DNA from: Adiantum capillus-veneris
Taxonomy: Eukaryota > Streptophyta > Polypodiopsida > Polypodiales > Pteridaceae
Length of the DNA stretch: 64,000 nt
Reading direction: 5' to 3'
Assembly (NCBI GenBank): GCA_014529385.2
Contig: CM043963.1
Location: forward strand, 74,114,412-74,178,411
The notes under the pieces were generated by a model. That model had not been told where the DNA came from. It did not search any database and was given only the letters and a program-made list of their open reading frames with translations. This document shows positions 23,240 through 32,879 of the stretch, in pieces. Within the stretch, counting starts at the first letter, position 1. Each line of letters starts with the position of its first letter. Both the position numbers and the translations under genes were made by a program.

Positions 23240-26200
23240 TTCACATTCTTGTGCTTACTACTACAAACATCTCTTCTAGTAGTAGTAAGCTTGAAAACTC
23301 AAAAAAAGGTTTAGTGAAGGACCATGTTGGCATTGAAGGTTTCTTTTGCCATACATGTTTAATCATCTTTGAATCTACAACTTTGGTTGTTGAGTTGTCC
23401 TTCTTCAATGGTGAAGACTCCATTGTCCATTTGATTCTCCAATTAAGCATGGAATCTTTGAGATTGTCGTAGGCCTTTGTTTGACTCATAGCATTTGAAG
23501 ACTTAGGAATCCAAATCTCTTTGTTACCTTCATAGCTTCTCTATTGACTTTTCTTAGCACTAGGTCTTGTTGATCTCTTGTGATCTTCATACAGTTCTGG
23601 TGTAGTTGCAGTTGGTCTTTGGTTGACTGGTAGCCAAATCTTTGTATAGCCTGTGTAGAATCCTTGTCCATGAGAAAGATTCTTTGAAATTCATCTTTGT
23701 TGTGTATACTCTTGAGAGTTGTGGTTGACTTTAGAAACATTTTATGTTGTTCTTTTGTAGACCTGCTTCTTAGGTATCTTGGGATGTTGTCGAGGTTGGT
23801 ACCTAGTGGGCCTTTTTTCTTGGGAGGGTCTTAATTGCCTTGATCTTTGTTTTGGTACCCATATCTGTCAATTATAGTACTCTTGTTCTTTTAAGCTCCA
23901 CTGTGATGCTATCCATCCCCTATGTTTGTCTATCTGTGTTGATCTTTTGTCTTCAATCCACATTGGATCACTGACTTTTACTAAATTGCTCGGAACAAAC
24001 ACTTGCTTGAATTTATACAGTTTTCTTGAGAACTTGGGTTGAAATACCTTTGTGTTTTTGGGTGTCTCCCTAGAGGTTTCATTTGGGTTGGAAATTGACT
24101 TGAAGTTTTGAAAGCTTGATGTGCCTGAAGAGGCTGATCCATGAGGGTTCTTTGATGCAGAGGCATATGATGTCACACCTTTCATGGTAGTTGGTGGAAG
24201 GTCCACTTTAGCTTTACCTTTTTCTCCAAGATTTGTATTTAATTCTTGTAATTTTTGCAACTCTAAATCTAGCATTTATGGTACTTATGTCTATTGCTTG
24301 CTACTGTTTAGAAAGTAGAGCAATAGCAATGTATCTTCTTTGTAGGCCTTGTGTTGGTCTAACCATTGATGTCCAAGGATGACATCTGCAAGCATCTCTT
24401 TTGAACGCTTTAATTGAAACTTTACCTACTCTTCATTCTTTTGGGTGCTAAGAGTAGCAACCATTTCTTCTTGACTTGCAGCCTTACCTAGCATTGCTTT
24501 ATTGTCATGTTTGCTTTGTGTGATCTAGAGGATCCTTTGGATCTTCTCTGAAACCAGATTGCACTTTGCTTCTTTATTCAATAGAGCATTGCATTTGACA
24601 CTTGCTCCATTTTCACTACTGAGGACTATAGCTATGTGCATTGGTGGTTTTATTGAATATCTTTTTCCTACTTCTACCATTGTCTCATTTTGATCTAACT
24701 GTGTCTCTATGGAAGGTGATACGAGACTTTTTTTTTCCACAAGGACTTCCTTCTGTTGATTTGACTGATAAAGAGTGAGTGGTCTTTGGCTTTCTTGCTA
24801 CTTCTTCGTTGTCTGTAACCTTATTCTGCTCTACTTCTATCTTTGATGAGATTCTCTACTCACTAGCTTTCATGGTTGTTATTCGCTCAGTTTGATCAGC
24901 ACTTCTTGATGCCTGATTTGCTTTAAACTCTTCTAAGGTTTTGATGTTTGGAGATGAAAATTCTTCAATAAACTTTGGTGTGGCATCGGCCTCTATTTGA
25001 GTTGTATTAGAGGACTTTGTGTTGTCGTCTATAGGTGACCAGTCTTGGTCTTCATTCTTGGTTGTCTTTGAAGACTGCATCTTGTCTGAATTCGTATCTC
25101 TGAAACCTTCTAGGCCATTGGCATTCCTAGTATGATGTTAACTGGTACATCTTTCGTTGTAATCACATGGAATTGGATTATGATGGTCTTTGAACCTACT
25201 TGAATGGTGTTGGAAATGATTCCCTAGCGTTCTGCTCGTTTGTTTTCAGTGATGCTAATAAATTCAGGAGCATCTTCCAATTGTGGTTGGCCACATTTTT
25301 TCCAAGTGCAAAAAGACATGAGGTTCTTGTCTAGCTAAAAATCTAGCTTTACTTTACTCATTTTCTTCATGTTCATCGATAATGTTGCACTTGATCTTCT
25401 CAAGATTTCTTTCTGAATTGACTGATTTTTTTGTGGTTGTGTCCTTGGGTTGAGCTTTTTCTGCATATTCTTTGCTTTGACCACTTACTTTAGTTGCGAT
25501 ATTGGCTCACTTGACTGAGATAGTGCACCTTTTGCTTGCAACTGTTGAGCACTGTCTGCCTACATTTGAGTAAATTTTGATCTAAAAGATCCACTGTACT
25601 TTCTGGAAAAATCTATCTCTTTAGAGGAGATTTTGGTGATAACCTTTGTGTAGCCTTCTGAACTTTAGCTTCCATCGACTTTGACCTATTTGTCACCTGT
25701 TCTGGCAACTACATGCTTTGCATCATCTTGAGAGAATCTTTGAATTTAGGTTTAGCATCCATAGGGATTTGCACATGGTCATGAACTTGTTGATATTCAT
25801 TGCCGTCTGCATCTCGATATGCATATGTGAGCTTGGTCACATGTAATTGCTTGAAAACTATGGGATTTGTCAGCTTTTGACTTTGACTTGTGGAGATCAA
25901 CTGAAACTTATAATTTATCTGCTGACTCTGATGGAATTTGGGTCAACTAGGAACTTCCAACAACCATATGATCTTTCAATGGTTTCTCCTTTGAAGGGGT
26001 CTATTGGCTAGAGGCTTTAAGGTTTCTAACTGGTGTTGTGGTTCCTTGTACACGAGTTGAGTTTACTGGATTTGTAGCTCCCCCCTTCCTAGGGTGATCT
26101 GTAAAGCTTTCTCCATGGTGGGAGTTCTGGTCTTATCTTTTGGGACTGTAAAGGCATATTGTGGGTAGCACAGTTGATGTTTGGCATCTGTAGACCTTCT

Positions 26201-26714
26201 GCTGTATAGTTTCCTATGTATCTTCGGGAAACATGACATATGATTCCCCAAGTCAAGATGTAGATAGCATTATCTTCGCCCTAATATTGTCTATCCCATG
26301 GGCCTCCTATGATAGGAGCTTTTGTGGTTTCAGACCAAGGCATCATAGATCTTAGACTCTCATCTATTTCTATGACTGTTTTGGTCAAAGTATATGATGG
26401 TCACAACATCAAAGTTTAATATCCAATGGAGGAGAGTTTGGCTTTGAACAAATTTTTGGGTTCACTGGGGTTATGTCATTCAGCTCTAGAGGGGATGGGC
26501 TATGTTAGGTTCTTTCCTCTGAAATGAACCATCCTTCATGATCTATCACTGGACACAATTCTATAAACTGGTATGTGGGTCTTCCAAACACTGGTCGATC
26601 CTTTTTGTACAATTGCCCTTTTTGGTCTACACAGTGTGCATATGAATTATGTGTGCCATACAAAGCTAACAACATTCTCTTTGATGTGTTCCTTAGACTC
26701 TTGAATGATTGCAC
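23240..26714 (-). pseudogene. Decayed retroelement coding block with retropepsin-like parts, family unassigned
   Basis: Minus-strand pieces in order: 26505-26714, 26063-26251, 25709-25900, a piece near 25140-25310 with the I-I-L-G-M-P signature of retropepsins, 24856-25080 (acidic, Thr/Lys-rich), 24525-24740 with an A-L-L-N-K-E-A motif where a protease would have A-L-L-D-T-G-A, an I-L-G-H-Q-W-L signature near 24375, then 23868-24275 (Ser/Asn/Lys-rich). Three W-(V/L/I)-P motifs follow near 23855, 23630 and 23515. No RT or integrase was seen. The W-P motifs resemble the small basic ORF of G3 at 54034-54240, which points to a gag-protease LTR element. Many stops interrupt it. Confidence 0.5.
23500..23870 (-). 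other. Three W-x-P motifs with Q-G-x-Y-x-G context
   Basis: Near 23848-23868 the minus strand reads Q-I-W-V-P-K, near 23621-23665 G-Q-G-F-Y-T-G-Y-T-K-I-W-L-P, and near 23500-23545 Y-E-G-N-K-E-I-W-I-P-K. Frames are interrupted between them. The motif matches Q-G-Y-Y-Q-G-N-D-Q-I-W-V-P-K in the G3 basic ORF. Confidence 0.6.
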
Positions 26715-26760
26715 ACTAGTGGCAGTGCATGCAAGATCACTTGCAAACCTAACATTATTT

Positions 26761-27501
26761 TCAATCTTCCATCAGGTCTTCATTGAAGCGCTGATCCTGT
26801 GTTGGAACGGGAAACTCATCATGAAGCATGCTGATGACTCTGTTTTTTAAATCACTTGGTACTTCACTCCATTTGTTTAGTATGTAGTGTCTAAACAGCT
26901 GAGAGCAAAGACCATGCATGCGCGAGATCACCTTCTTGCCGTCATCATCCATGATGATGCTACCGCTGAAGTCGACGGAGTAAGACAAGCCCTCTGGCCG
27001 GTGACGCGTGAACCTGGGTGTCCCGACAGGGATCTCTAGCGGCGTGTCGATGGGGGTACGGACATCAGGTGTCTCCACTGGCGTCTGGGCCCCGAAGCGA
27101 GGAGTGTCGAGTGGGGTGGATCCTGGCGGAGTAGGTAGAGGTGTGTAGCTTCTAGGAACAGTCAGCCGTGCAAAACCTGACGTAGATGGCGATGCTGTGG
27201 CTGGTGTGGGGGCGGGCAAAGAAGGGGAGGGTAAAGAGCCTCGTCGAACACGAGGCGGTGTGGAGGCATCGGTGGCGGAATCCCCACAACAACCGCCACC
27301 GCCACCACTAGAGCGCCGGTGTCTAGACGAGTGTGAAGCTCGTCTCGTCGACGCCGAAGCTTCGGAGCGCGCCGAATGCTCCGAAAGAGAGGGAGATGCG
27401 GATGGAGTAGGAACGCGCGATGATGCGCCAGAGCGATGACGCTCCACGTACCATTGTCTCTGCTGCGGTGACAAAGAAGAAAGAAACTCCTCATCATCCA
27501 T
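26761..27501 (-). CDS. CACTA second gene, Ser/Pro/Thr-rich (Transposase_24-like C-terminus)
   Basis: Predicted 246-residue protein starting M-D-D-E-E-F-L. I chose the ATG at 27501 rather than the ORF start at 27639 because the preceding bases (TTTAATGCAG then GT) look like an intron 3' end and the upstream 46 residues are hydrophobic and untypical. Residues about 20-190 are Ser/Pro/Thr/Arg-rich and low in complexity, with repeated T-P pairs. The C-terminal 60 residues contain W-S-E-V-P-S-D-L-K, reminiscent of the plant Ptta/En-Spm Transposase_24 family, but the domain is cut short at the stop. In CACTA elements the second gene usually binds the subterminal repeats. That role is inferred. Confidence 0.6.
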   Translation of the reverse strand: MDDEEFLSSLSPQQRQWYVERHRSGASSRVPTPSASPSLSEHSARSEASASTRRASHSSRHRRSSGGGGGCCGDSATDASTPPRVRRGSLPSPSLPAPTPATASPSTSGFARLTVPRSYTPLPTPPGSTPLDTPRFGAQTPVETPDVRTPIDTPLEIPVGTPRFTRHRPEGLSYSVDFSGSIIMDDDGKKVISRMHGLCSQLFRHYILNKWSEVPSDLKNRVISMLHDEFPVPTQDQRFNEDLMED

Positions 27502-27773
27502 ACCTGCATTAAACACACGAATATTTAAACTTAATATTGAATGAATAGAGTAGACAATGACGCAAAGACCATTAAAAACAATGACGTAATGACGCATATA
27601 AATACAATGACACAATGAATTGAGTGATAGAAGAGGCAAGTCGAAAACTCAGAATTTTCAATCAAAAGATGTGAGCGCGAGTAGAAAAGAGCGTTATACA
27701 CCATGGAAGGTACTTAGAGAGCCTGAGCTTTTACAACACGGAGCAAAATTGTTCAAATACAATATTTGTGACT

Positions 27774-28460
27774 TTAAGAGATCTCTCTCTCATCCTCGCA
27801 TAACTCAGCATAACTTCCTATATCTATATAGAGCTCTCCGTTTAAACACATATCCTCTGTTTCATTTTGTAGCTCCTCTGCATGCACCCCATATAGAGTA
27901 GTAGCATCTTGATGCTCGTCTGGCACCACCGCAGCGGCTTCTGATTGAGCATCTTCTCTGATCTCCTCCATTGATGCCGTTGTGATTGGCACATGGTAGC
28001 CTTCATACGCCCTTGCACTACGAGGGGCTACCTCTATGATGTACCACCAGTTTGATGTAGACTTTGTAGGATGAAATATTACCTGCCAGAGCCACATAAC
28101 TTACATGAGAGCTTTCAAGCACATAACTTGTAAAAGGGGGATGTTAACTATTTACATACTTACTTGTTCACAATGCTCAGGTAGTACAAAAGTGTCTCTT
28201 AGGTCAGTCCATTTCTTAGTAGAATCCACCTCAAGAAAACCAGACTCTCCTCTACGCACAGTAGCGTTGCGACCCTCCATGATTATCTTGAACCATTGCA
28301 CATCGAACAAGTCGACAAAAAATCCTCTGTAATCGATTAGACTGTTCAAATTTTGCCATGATTGTTCAAATTTTGCCATGATTGTTCAAGTCGACTAGAC
28401 TGTTCAAATTTTGCCATGATTCCACAATCTTGAGTAAAACGCTTTTTGTCGATTCGTTCC
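27774..28460 (-). pseudogene. DUF4216-like C-terminal part of the CACTA transposase
   Basis: Two minus-strand pieces (28152-28379 and 27774-28097) read Y-R-G-F-F-V-D-L-F-D-V-Q-W-F-K and later T-F-V-L-P-E-H-C-E-Q-V, then S-N-W-W-Y-I-I-E-V. This pattern fits DUF4216 (V-L-F-K-C-x-W, then P-F-V-L-A-x-Q-A-x-Q-V-F-Y, then W-x-V-V). The gap between the pieces is probably an intron. A stretch with repeated TGTTCAAATTTTGCC sits at its 5' edge. It follows the DUF4218 part in the same order as in other plant elements. Confidence 0.7.
28341..28425. repeat. 20-bp repeats (TGTTCAAATTTTGCCATGAT)
   Basis: Copies start at about 28343, 28363 and 28401, with a partial one at 28383. They lie where the DUF4216 coding starts. 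Confidence 0.85.
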
Positions 28461-28579
28461 ACCCTAAAATGTCGACCTTTACACCATGCTGCTGTGTATG
28501 ACTTATACTACAACGAACAAAGATTATGAGTGGCCGTTCAAACGTTTATAAATAAAGTCACTTGCTAGTCGTGCAAACT

Positions 28580-30746
28580 TACTTTGGTCGCGCAACCCCG
28601 AGAGTACTCCCACTCTTCCTCAGTCACTTCGTCACCGCATTGTTGTGCGCTTTTCAATTGGTTGTGCAACCATCTTAAGCTCATGAAGGTTGGTAGGCTC
28701 TCCAGAACCGCTGGATAGTGCATCGGTGGTCGTCTTCCCCGTCTCCACTCGATTCGTGCCCTTTGTCGCTCTTGCTTTGCATCCTCATATTGTGAAATTC
28801 ACTTTTGCATCACTGGATTGTGAAGCATGCAAAATCGGTTGATTTTAGCCTCTAGATCTTCCGTCATCTTCTTCTCAACACCGAGATTGCACATGACAAT
28901 CCTAGATATGCGCTCATCATCTATGGTTCGCCATAGCGTGTCCCGGGCTTTATCAAATCCGTCTAGCCACTCTCCAATGTACACTAGGGACTCTGATACC
29001 AACCAACCTTCTGCCATGCTACCCTCCGGACGTGCCTTTTGACGCACATATCCCTTAAGCGTTTTCATGAAACGTTCTAAGAAGAACATCCATCTGGAAT
29101 GAACTGTGCCAGCTATTTCCACCTCATCAACTATGTGAACAAGAAGATGCACCTGAATGGTTAGCATGGTAGTAGGAAAATGTTTATCAAACATGCACAC
29201 AAGCTCCGCAGCATTTAGTTTGGCGAATGGTATGGAGTCTACGTTGATCTCCTTTTGTGAGATCCATTGCACCAGCTTTGCAAGTTTGTAGATTGTGTTA
29301 CGGATGTCGAGAGTGCATTACGCCAGTGGGGGTCCGCAAAGATCGAATGATCTCTTTAACTTTGCGTTCTTGGGCTCCTGTGAAAATCCATGGTGCTTTA
29401 GGGAGTTTTATCGATCCATAAGACGCTGTTTGCGGCCAATATTGCTCCATACGATCCACATTTCTAAGGTCAACTCTGGCTCCCAAAGTATCTTTCTTGC
29501 CGGTCAGATGGTCCCATAGTAGATTACCCACATTCTTGAATATGTGCATTGGATCGAGCAAGTGATTGATCATGAGTCGGGGCCAGTATGGTAACTCGTA
29601 CCATAGAGATAGTCTCCTCATCCCTGGAGGCAATCCGTCATCGCACATCTCCTTCTGCTCTAACCATGCTTGTGCAGACATCCTTGGTGGCTCTCTTCCC
29701 AAAAAGCCGTCGCGTAACACATGATTCTCTGGAAGATACGCTTGATGACCTTCGTAGATTTGCTTCTTCAGTGAGGGTGCCCTACGTGCATTCAGTCTAG
29801 GTCCACATGTGACACATGCTCTATATCCGCTTGTTTGAAGCCCTGCATGTATACACATGATAATAGATCAACTATGGGAAAAAACAAGATTTACAGTGTC
29901 TGAGTGAGGAGTTTCAATAGATCACCTGAGCATTCTGTTAGCCCGGGATAGTCATGCATGGTCCACATTAGAATGCCTCTGATCAAAGCATTCCGTCGTC
30001 CTGTGTGTCGGCTCATATCCACCACCTCTATGCCAATCCACAATTGTTGTAGCTCTTCCAATAGTGGACGAAGATCCACAATTGTTGTCAGCTGGTAGTA
30101 TGTGCTCTTTAAGCAATCTACACAACATAAAAATACGATACAATCGTGTAAAAATCTATCAGATCATTATACATTTAGAGTTTTATTAAAGTAAACTAAT
30201 TGTAATAGATCACCTGAAAAGCGCTGTGACGCTAGTGTCACTCCATCCAAACTTTGCCTGCATGTTGAGAAGAACCAGGAGTGCTTTCAATCTAAACATA
30301 CGTGCTCCATTATACAATGGCGTATCGGCTTCACTTTTCATATCATCATAGATAAGCCTTTCTGAATCCATGATCGTCTCGATCATTTCATCAATCTCGG
30401 GCTCAAACATTGTCTCGTTGGGAATGTGCTCTGCATGATCATCCCCCGAGCTGTCAGAGGCTACATCTTGTGGCCTCACATATGCTGCTTGACCAAAGCG
30501 CCTGCGAACACGTCTATTGGGTTGCAAGATTGCTGCTTGTTGGCCAGCGTCAGAGTCCGACGAGTTATAATTGGCAACAACTCGATCTATAATAGATGGA
30601 TCGAACTCGCCAAATTCGCGAACGTGCTGCAAAGAAACACGTCTTGTCCGTCGCACAACATGCTTGCATTGATTACAAGGACATAAGACCCTCGTTGAGA
30701 GATAGGTGTTTCGGTTGGACGGTCCCACATCCTCGTCACTACTCAT
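28580..30746 (-). pseudogene. TNP2-type CACTA transposase, internally deleted
   Basis: The first exon (30746 to about 30211) encodes an N-terminal part starting M-S-S-D-E-D. It ends at a good donor, CAG then GTGATC. The next recognisable part (about 30079-29926) reads V-D-L-R-P-L-L-E-E-L-Q-Q-L-W and L-M-W-T-M-H-D-Y-P-G, matching the TNP2 pattern P-L-V-D-E-L-x-x-L-W ... N-D-F-P. A clean GT-AG intron (29925-29843) joins it in frame to L-Q-T-S-G-Y-R-A-C-V-T-C-G. The exon continues to 29298, followed after a frame change by a DUF4218-like region (29272-28799) with A-R-P-E-G-S-M-A-E-G. The large middle region normally between these first two parts is absent. Confidence 0.85.
29843..29925 (-). other. 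Spliceosomal intron in the TNP2 gene
   Basis: Donor CTCAG|GTGATC, acceptor ATGCAG|GGCTTC. Splicing keeps the frame (C-S-G-L-Q-T) across a conserved protein segment. Confidence 0.8.
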
Positions 30747-30808
30747 AATGAGGATAAAAATCTTATAACCTGGACAACAAATTTAATATTCTATTGGCAT
30801 TCTTCGTC

Positions 30809-30811
<3 letters not shown>

Positions 30812-30862
<51 letters not shown>
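30812..30862. repeat. (TC)n microsatellite
   Basis: About 25 TC units just upstream of the TNP2 start codon on the minus strand. Confidence 0.95.
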
Positions 30863-30864
<2 letters not shown>

Positions 30865-31161
30865 ACCTCACATTCTCTAGTCATGTCCAATCCCCACACA
30901 CCTCGGTCTAGAGGTGCACGGAGATCAGAACCACCGGGTTATAATCTCGTCTTTATTGGTCAATACCTATATTTGTGGGTACAAGAAATCTACACACCCA
31001 CATCTACATGATACTGCATGTAGTGGACAAAACCCCTTTGCCTCTTCTCTAGCTGTAGCACTTCACAGCATCTTAACATCTTTTCACAGTAGATCTTTTT
31101 ACTGTTCGTCTAACTCTAAACCCTAAACCGTAAGTAATTCTTGCGTGGACTCGATCTAACG

Positions 31162-31385
31162 TAAATAAGCGTAAATATAAATAAATGTAAATCTAACTAA
31201 AAATAAACCTAAATCTAATTTAACGTAAGTTTACATCTAACCTAATCTTTCACGTCTTTTGGGATAGTTTCCTACGACGTTAAAACTCTCTTCTTCTTGT
31301 GTGTGTGTGTGTGTGTGTGTGGGTAAACCTAAATAAACCTAAGTCTAATCTAATATAACATAAATCTAAATCTAACGTAAATTAT
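31162..31385. repeat. CTAAAT-rich direct repeat, copy 1
   Basis: A/T-rich repeats (AACCTAAATCTAA, AACGTAAATC), then TCCTACGACGTT, CTCTTCTTCTTGTGTG and a TG run, then more CTAAAT units. The same order recurs at 31817-32036. Confidence 0.85.
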
Positions 31386-31464
31386 GTTATATTAAAAACA
31401 AAGAACTAAACTAACAGGGATTATAAGAATCTTAAAACTGATTTAACACATAATTTTTCACATA

Positions 31465-31820
31465 ACTCGGCAAGAGTTGGCATTCTCATCACTAAAGATG
31501 TGAGAGTTAACTTCCGGCGGTGACACTGCCTCATCTCCATCCACATCTGACGACAGCAATTGGCCCTTTAGACCGTTCTTGCTCTTGTTACTAACTTTGA
31601 AGTTGCTGTTGAATGACTAGAGGTTGTCTAGATGGTCATTGTGTCGGGGATGTAGTGACTCTTGCCGCCCTGAAGATCCACCTTCTTCCCTATCTTCTGA
31701 AGACATTTCACCAGTACTTTTGGATCGACGGAGCACACCATGAGTGAAGGCAGCAATACCATATATTCCATTGAGGGCTTTCTTCACCCGCTTCATGCAG
31801 GCATCGCAGTCTATGGAGAC
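31465..31820 (-). pseudogene. Captured exon of an HMA-domain protein (HIPP/copper-chaperone type)
   Basis: On the minus strand, TTTAG at 31825-31821 looks like an intron 3' end, followed by V-S-I-D-C-D-A-C-M-K-R-V-K-K-A-L-N-G-I. This is the metal-binding loop and first helix of an HMA domain, with the family Cys-x-x-Cys intact. After a frame change near 31730 the minus strand reads V-D-P-K-V-L-V-K-C-L-Q-K-I-G-K-K-V-D-L, the second half of the same domain in plant isoprenylated HMA proteins. The middle of the domain is shortened. The exon lies inside the CACTA element, between its terminus and TNP2, in the same strand sense as the transposase. It is a gene fragment, not a working gene. Confidence 0.8.
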
Positions 31821-32036
31821 CTAAATCTAATCTAATATAACGTAAATCTAAATCTAGCGTAAATAAACGTAAATCTAGTTAAAAATAAACCTAAATCTAA
31901 TTTAATTTAACTTAAATAAACATAAATCTAATTTAACGTAAGTCTACATCTAACCTAATCTTTAACGTCTTTTAGGATAGTTTCCTACGACGTTTTAACT
32001 CTCTTCTTCTTGTGTGTGTGCGCGTGTGTGGATGTG
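31817..32036. repeat. CTAAAT-rich direct repeat, copy 2
   Basis: Repeats the layout of 31162-31385, including TTTCCTACGACGTT and CTCTTCTTCTTGTGTGTG. The two copies flank the HMA exon. Confidence 0.85.
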
Positions 32037-32214
32037 TGTGCCAATAAAAAGAGATAAATGGTATAACCTTTCTATCACCCATGCCAAGTATGATAGATTG
32101 ATTATGCCATTTCCCTCTTGAATAATAGGTCTTGAGTTCAACTCCTCGTCGGCTAGATCTTTAGGTCTTTTAATTTTAATTAGTTTCCTACGACGTTAAA
32201 TTAGTTTCTCTCTC

Positions 32215-32440
32215 TTTATCTCTCAATGTGTGTGCGTTTTTTTGGATCGTATGCATGTTTTCTCTCTCTTTTCCTCTCTCAATGTGTGCGTTTTTTGTTT
32301 ATGCATGTTCTCTCTCTCTTTTCCTCTCTCAATGTGTGCGTTTTTTGTTTATGCATGCTCTCTCTCTCTCTCTTTTCCTCTCTCAATGTGTGTGTGCATT
32401 CTTTGTTTATGTATATGTGTGTGCGTTTTTGTTTATGTTT
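32215..32440. repeat. About 50-bp tandem repeat of pyrimidine, TG and T-rich units
   Basis: Units of CTCTCAATGTGTG, a T-rich stretch, TTTATGCATG and a TC run, with exact 50-bp spacing between the copies at 32281 and 32331. Overlapping ORFs (32226-32802) are translations of this low-complexity DNA. Confidence 0.9.
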
Positions 32441-32463
32441 GTACTCTCTCTCTCTCTCTCAAA

Positions 32464-32616
32464 AACACTATGTGTGTGTGTGTGTGTATGTTTGTGTGTG
32501 AGAGAGAGAGAGAGAGGGAGAGAGAAAGAGGGGAAGGGAACATGAGAATGAGGAGAGGGAAGGAGCATACCTGGCTCTCCTTCCTCTCCTCGTGTGTGTG
32601 TGTGTGTGTGGAGAAG

Positions 32617-32656
<40 letters not shown>
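32464..32656. repeat. TG and GA microsatellites
   Basis: TG run about 32470-32500, GA about 32500-32518, TG 32592-32610, GA 32621-32656. Confidence 0.9.
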
Positions 32657-32662
<6 letters not shown>

Positions 32663-32749
32663 CGTTACCTGCTCCTTGCTTGAGGGCGCCGAAAAACTCA
32701 GATCTGAGATCTGAGCTTTTGGGCGCGCTCGGTTATTTTTTTAGCCCAG

Positions 32750-32811
32750 CCGGCGTCGCTATGAGCGTCGCAAATTTATTTGTAAATTTGCGACGCTCAT
32801 AGCGACGCCGG
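32750..32811. repeat. Perfect 29-bp inverted repeat with 4-base loop
   Basis: Arms 32750-32778 and 32783-32811 are exact complements and contain GCGTCGC/GCGACGC motifs. It lies about 50 bp inside the CACTA terminus. Confidence 0.95.
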
Positions 32812-32824
32812 GAATTTTTTTTTT

Positions 32825-32858
32825 AAAGCGTCGCTAATATGAATAGCGTCTTGTAGTG
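32825..32858 (-). repeat. CACTA terminal sequence with subterminal motif
   Basis: The minus strand starts CACTACAAGACGC and reaches TTAGCGACGC within 34 bases. The AGCGACGC motif is repeated in the adjacent hairpin, as expected for transposase binding sites. The 3 bp outside are GAG, the candidate target duplication. Confidence 0.85.
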
Positions 32859-32879
32859 GAGTTGCCCAAAAGAAGAATT

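Larger units (their letters stand above)
26761..32858 (-). mobile_element. CACTA (En/Spm) DNA transposon, one terminus visible
   Basis: The 5' end on the minus strand starts CACTACAAGACGC at 32858 and continues into repeated AGCGACGC motifs, a terminal pattern typical of CACTA elements. Inside are a TNP2-type transposase gene, a DUF4216-like part, a second Ser/Pro-rich gene and a captured HMA exon. No matching CACTA start was found to the left by eye, so the 26761 boundary is only the end of recognisable coding. The element is either truncated there or extends left with another element inside it. TNP2 lacks its central part, so the copy is not autonomous. Confidence 0.85.

Noticed and set aside
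23240-26714. Endogenous pararetrovirus interpretation
   Set aside because: Only retropepsin-like signatures are visible and no RT or other diagnostic domain. The W-P motifs link it better to the LTR element G3.
31117-31385. Telomere-like repeats (CCCTAAACC, CTAAAT units)
   Set aside because: Only one telomere-box-like hit; the rest is irregular CTAAAT/GTAAAT sequence within a transposon.
32226-32802. 190-residue Cys/Val/Ser-rich ORF
   Set aside because: It follows TG/TC/GA repeats in the CACTA subterminal region. Composition comes from the repeats.
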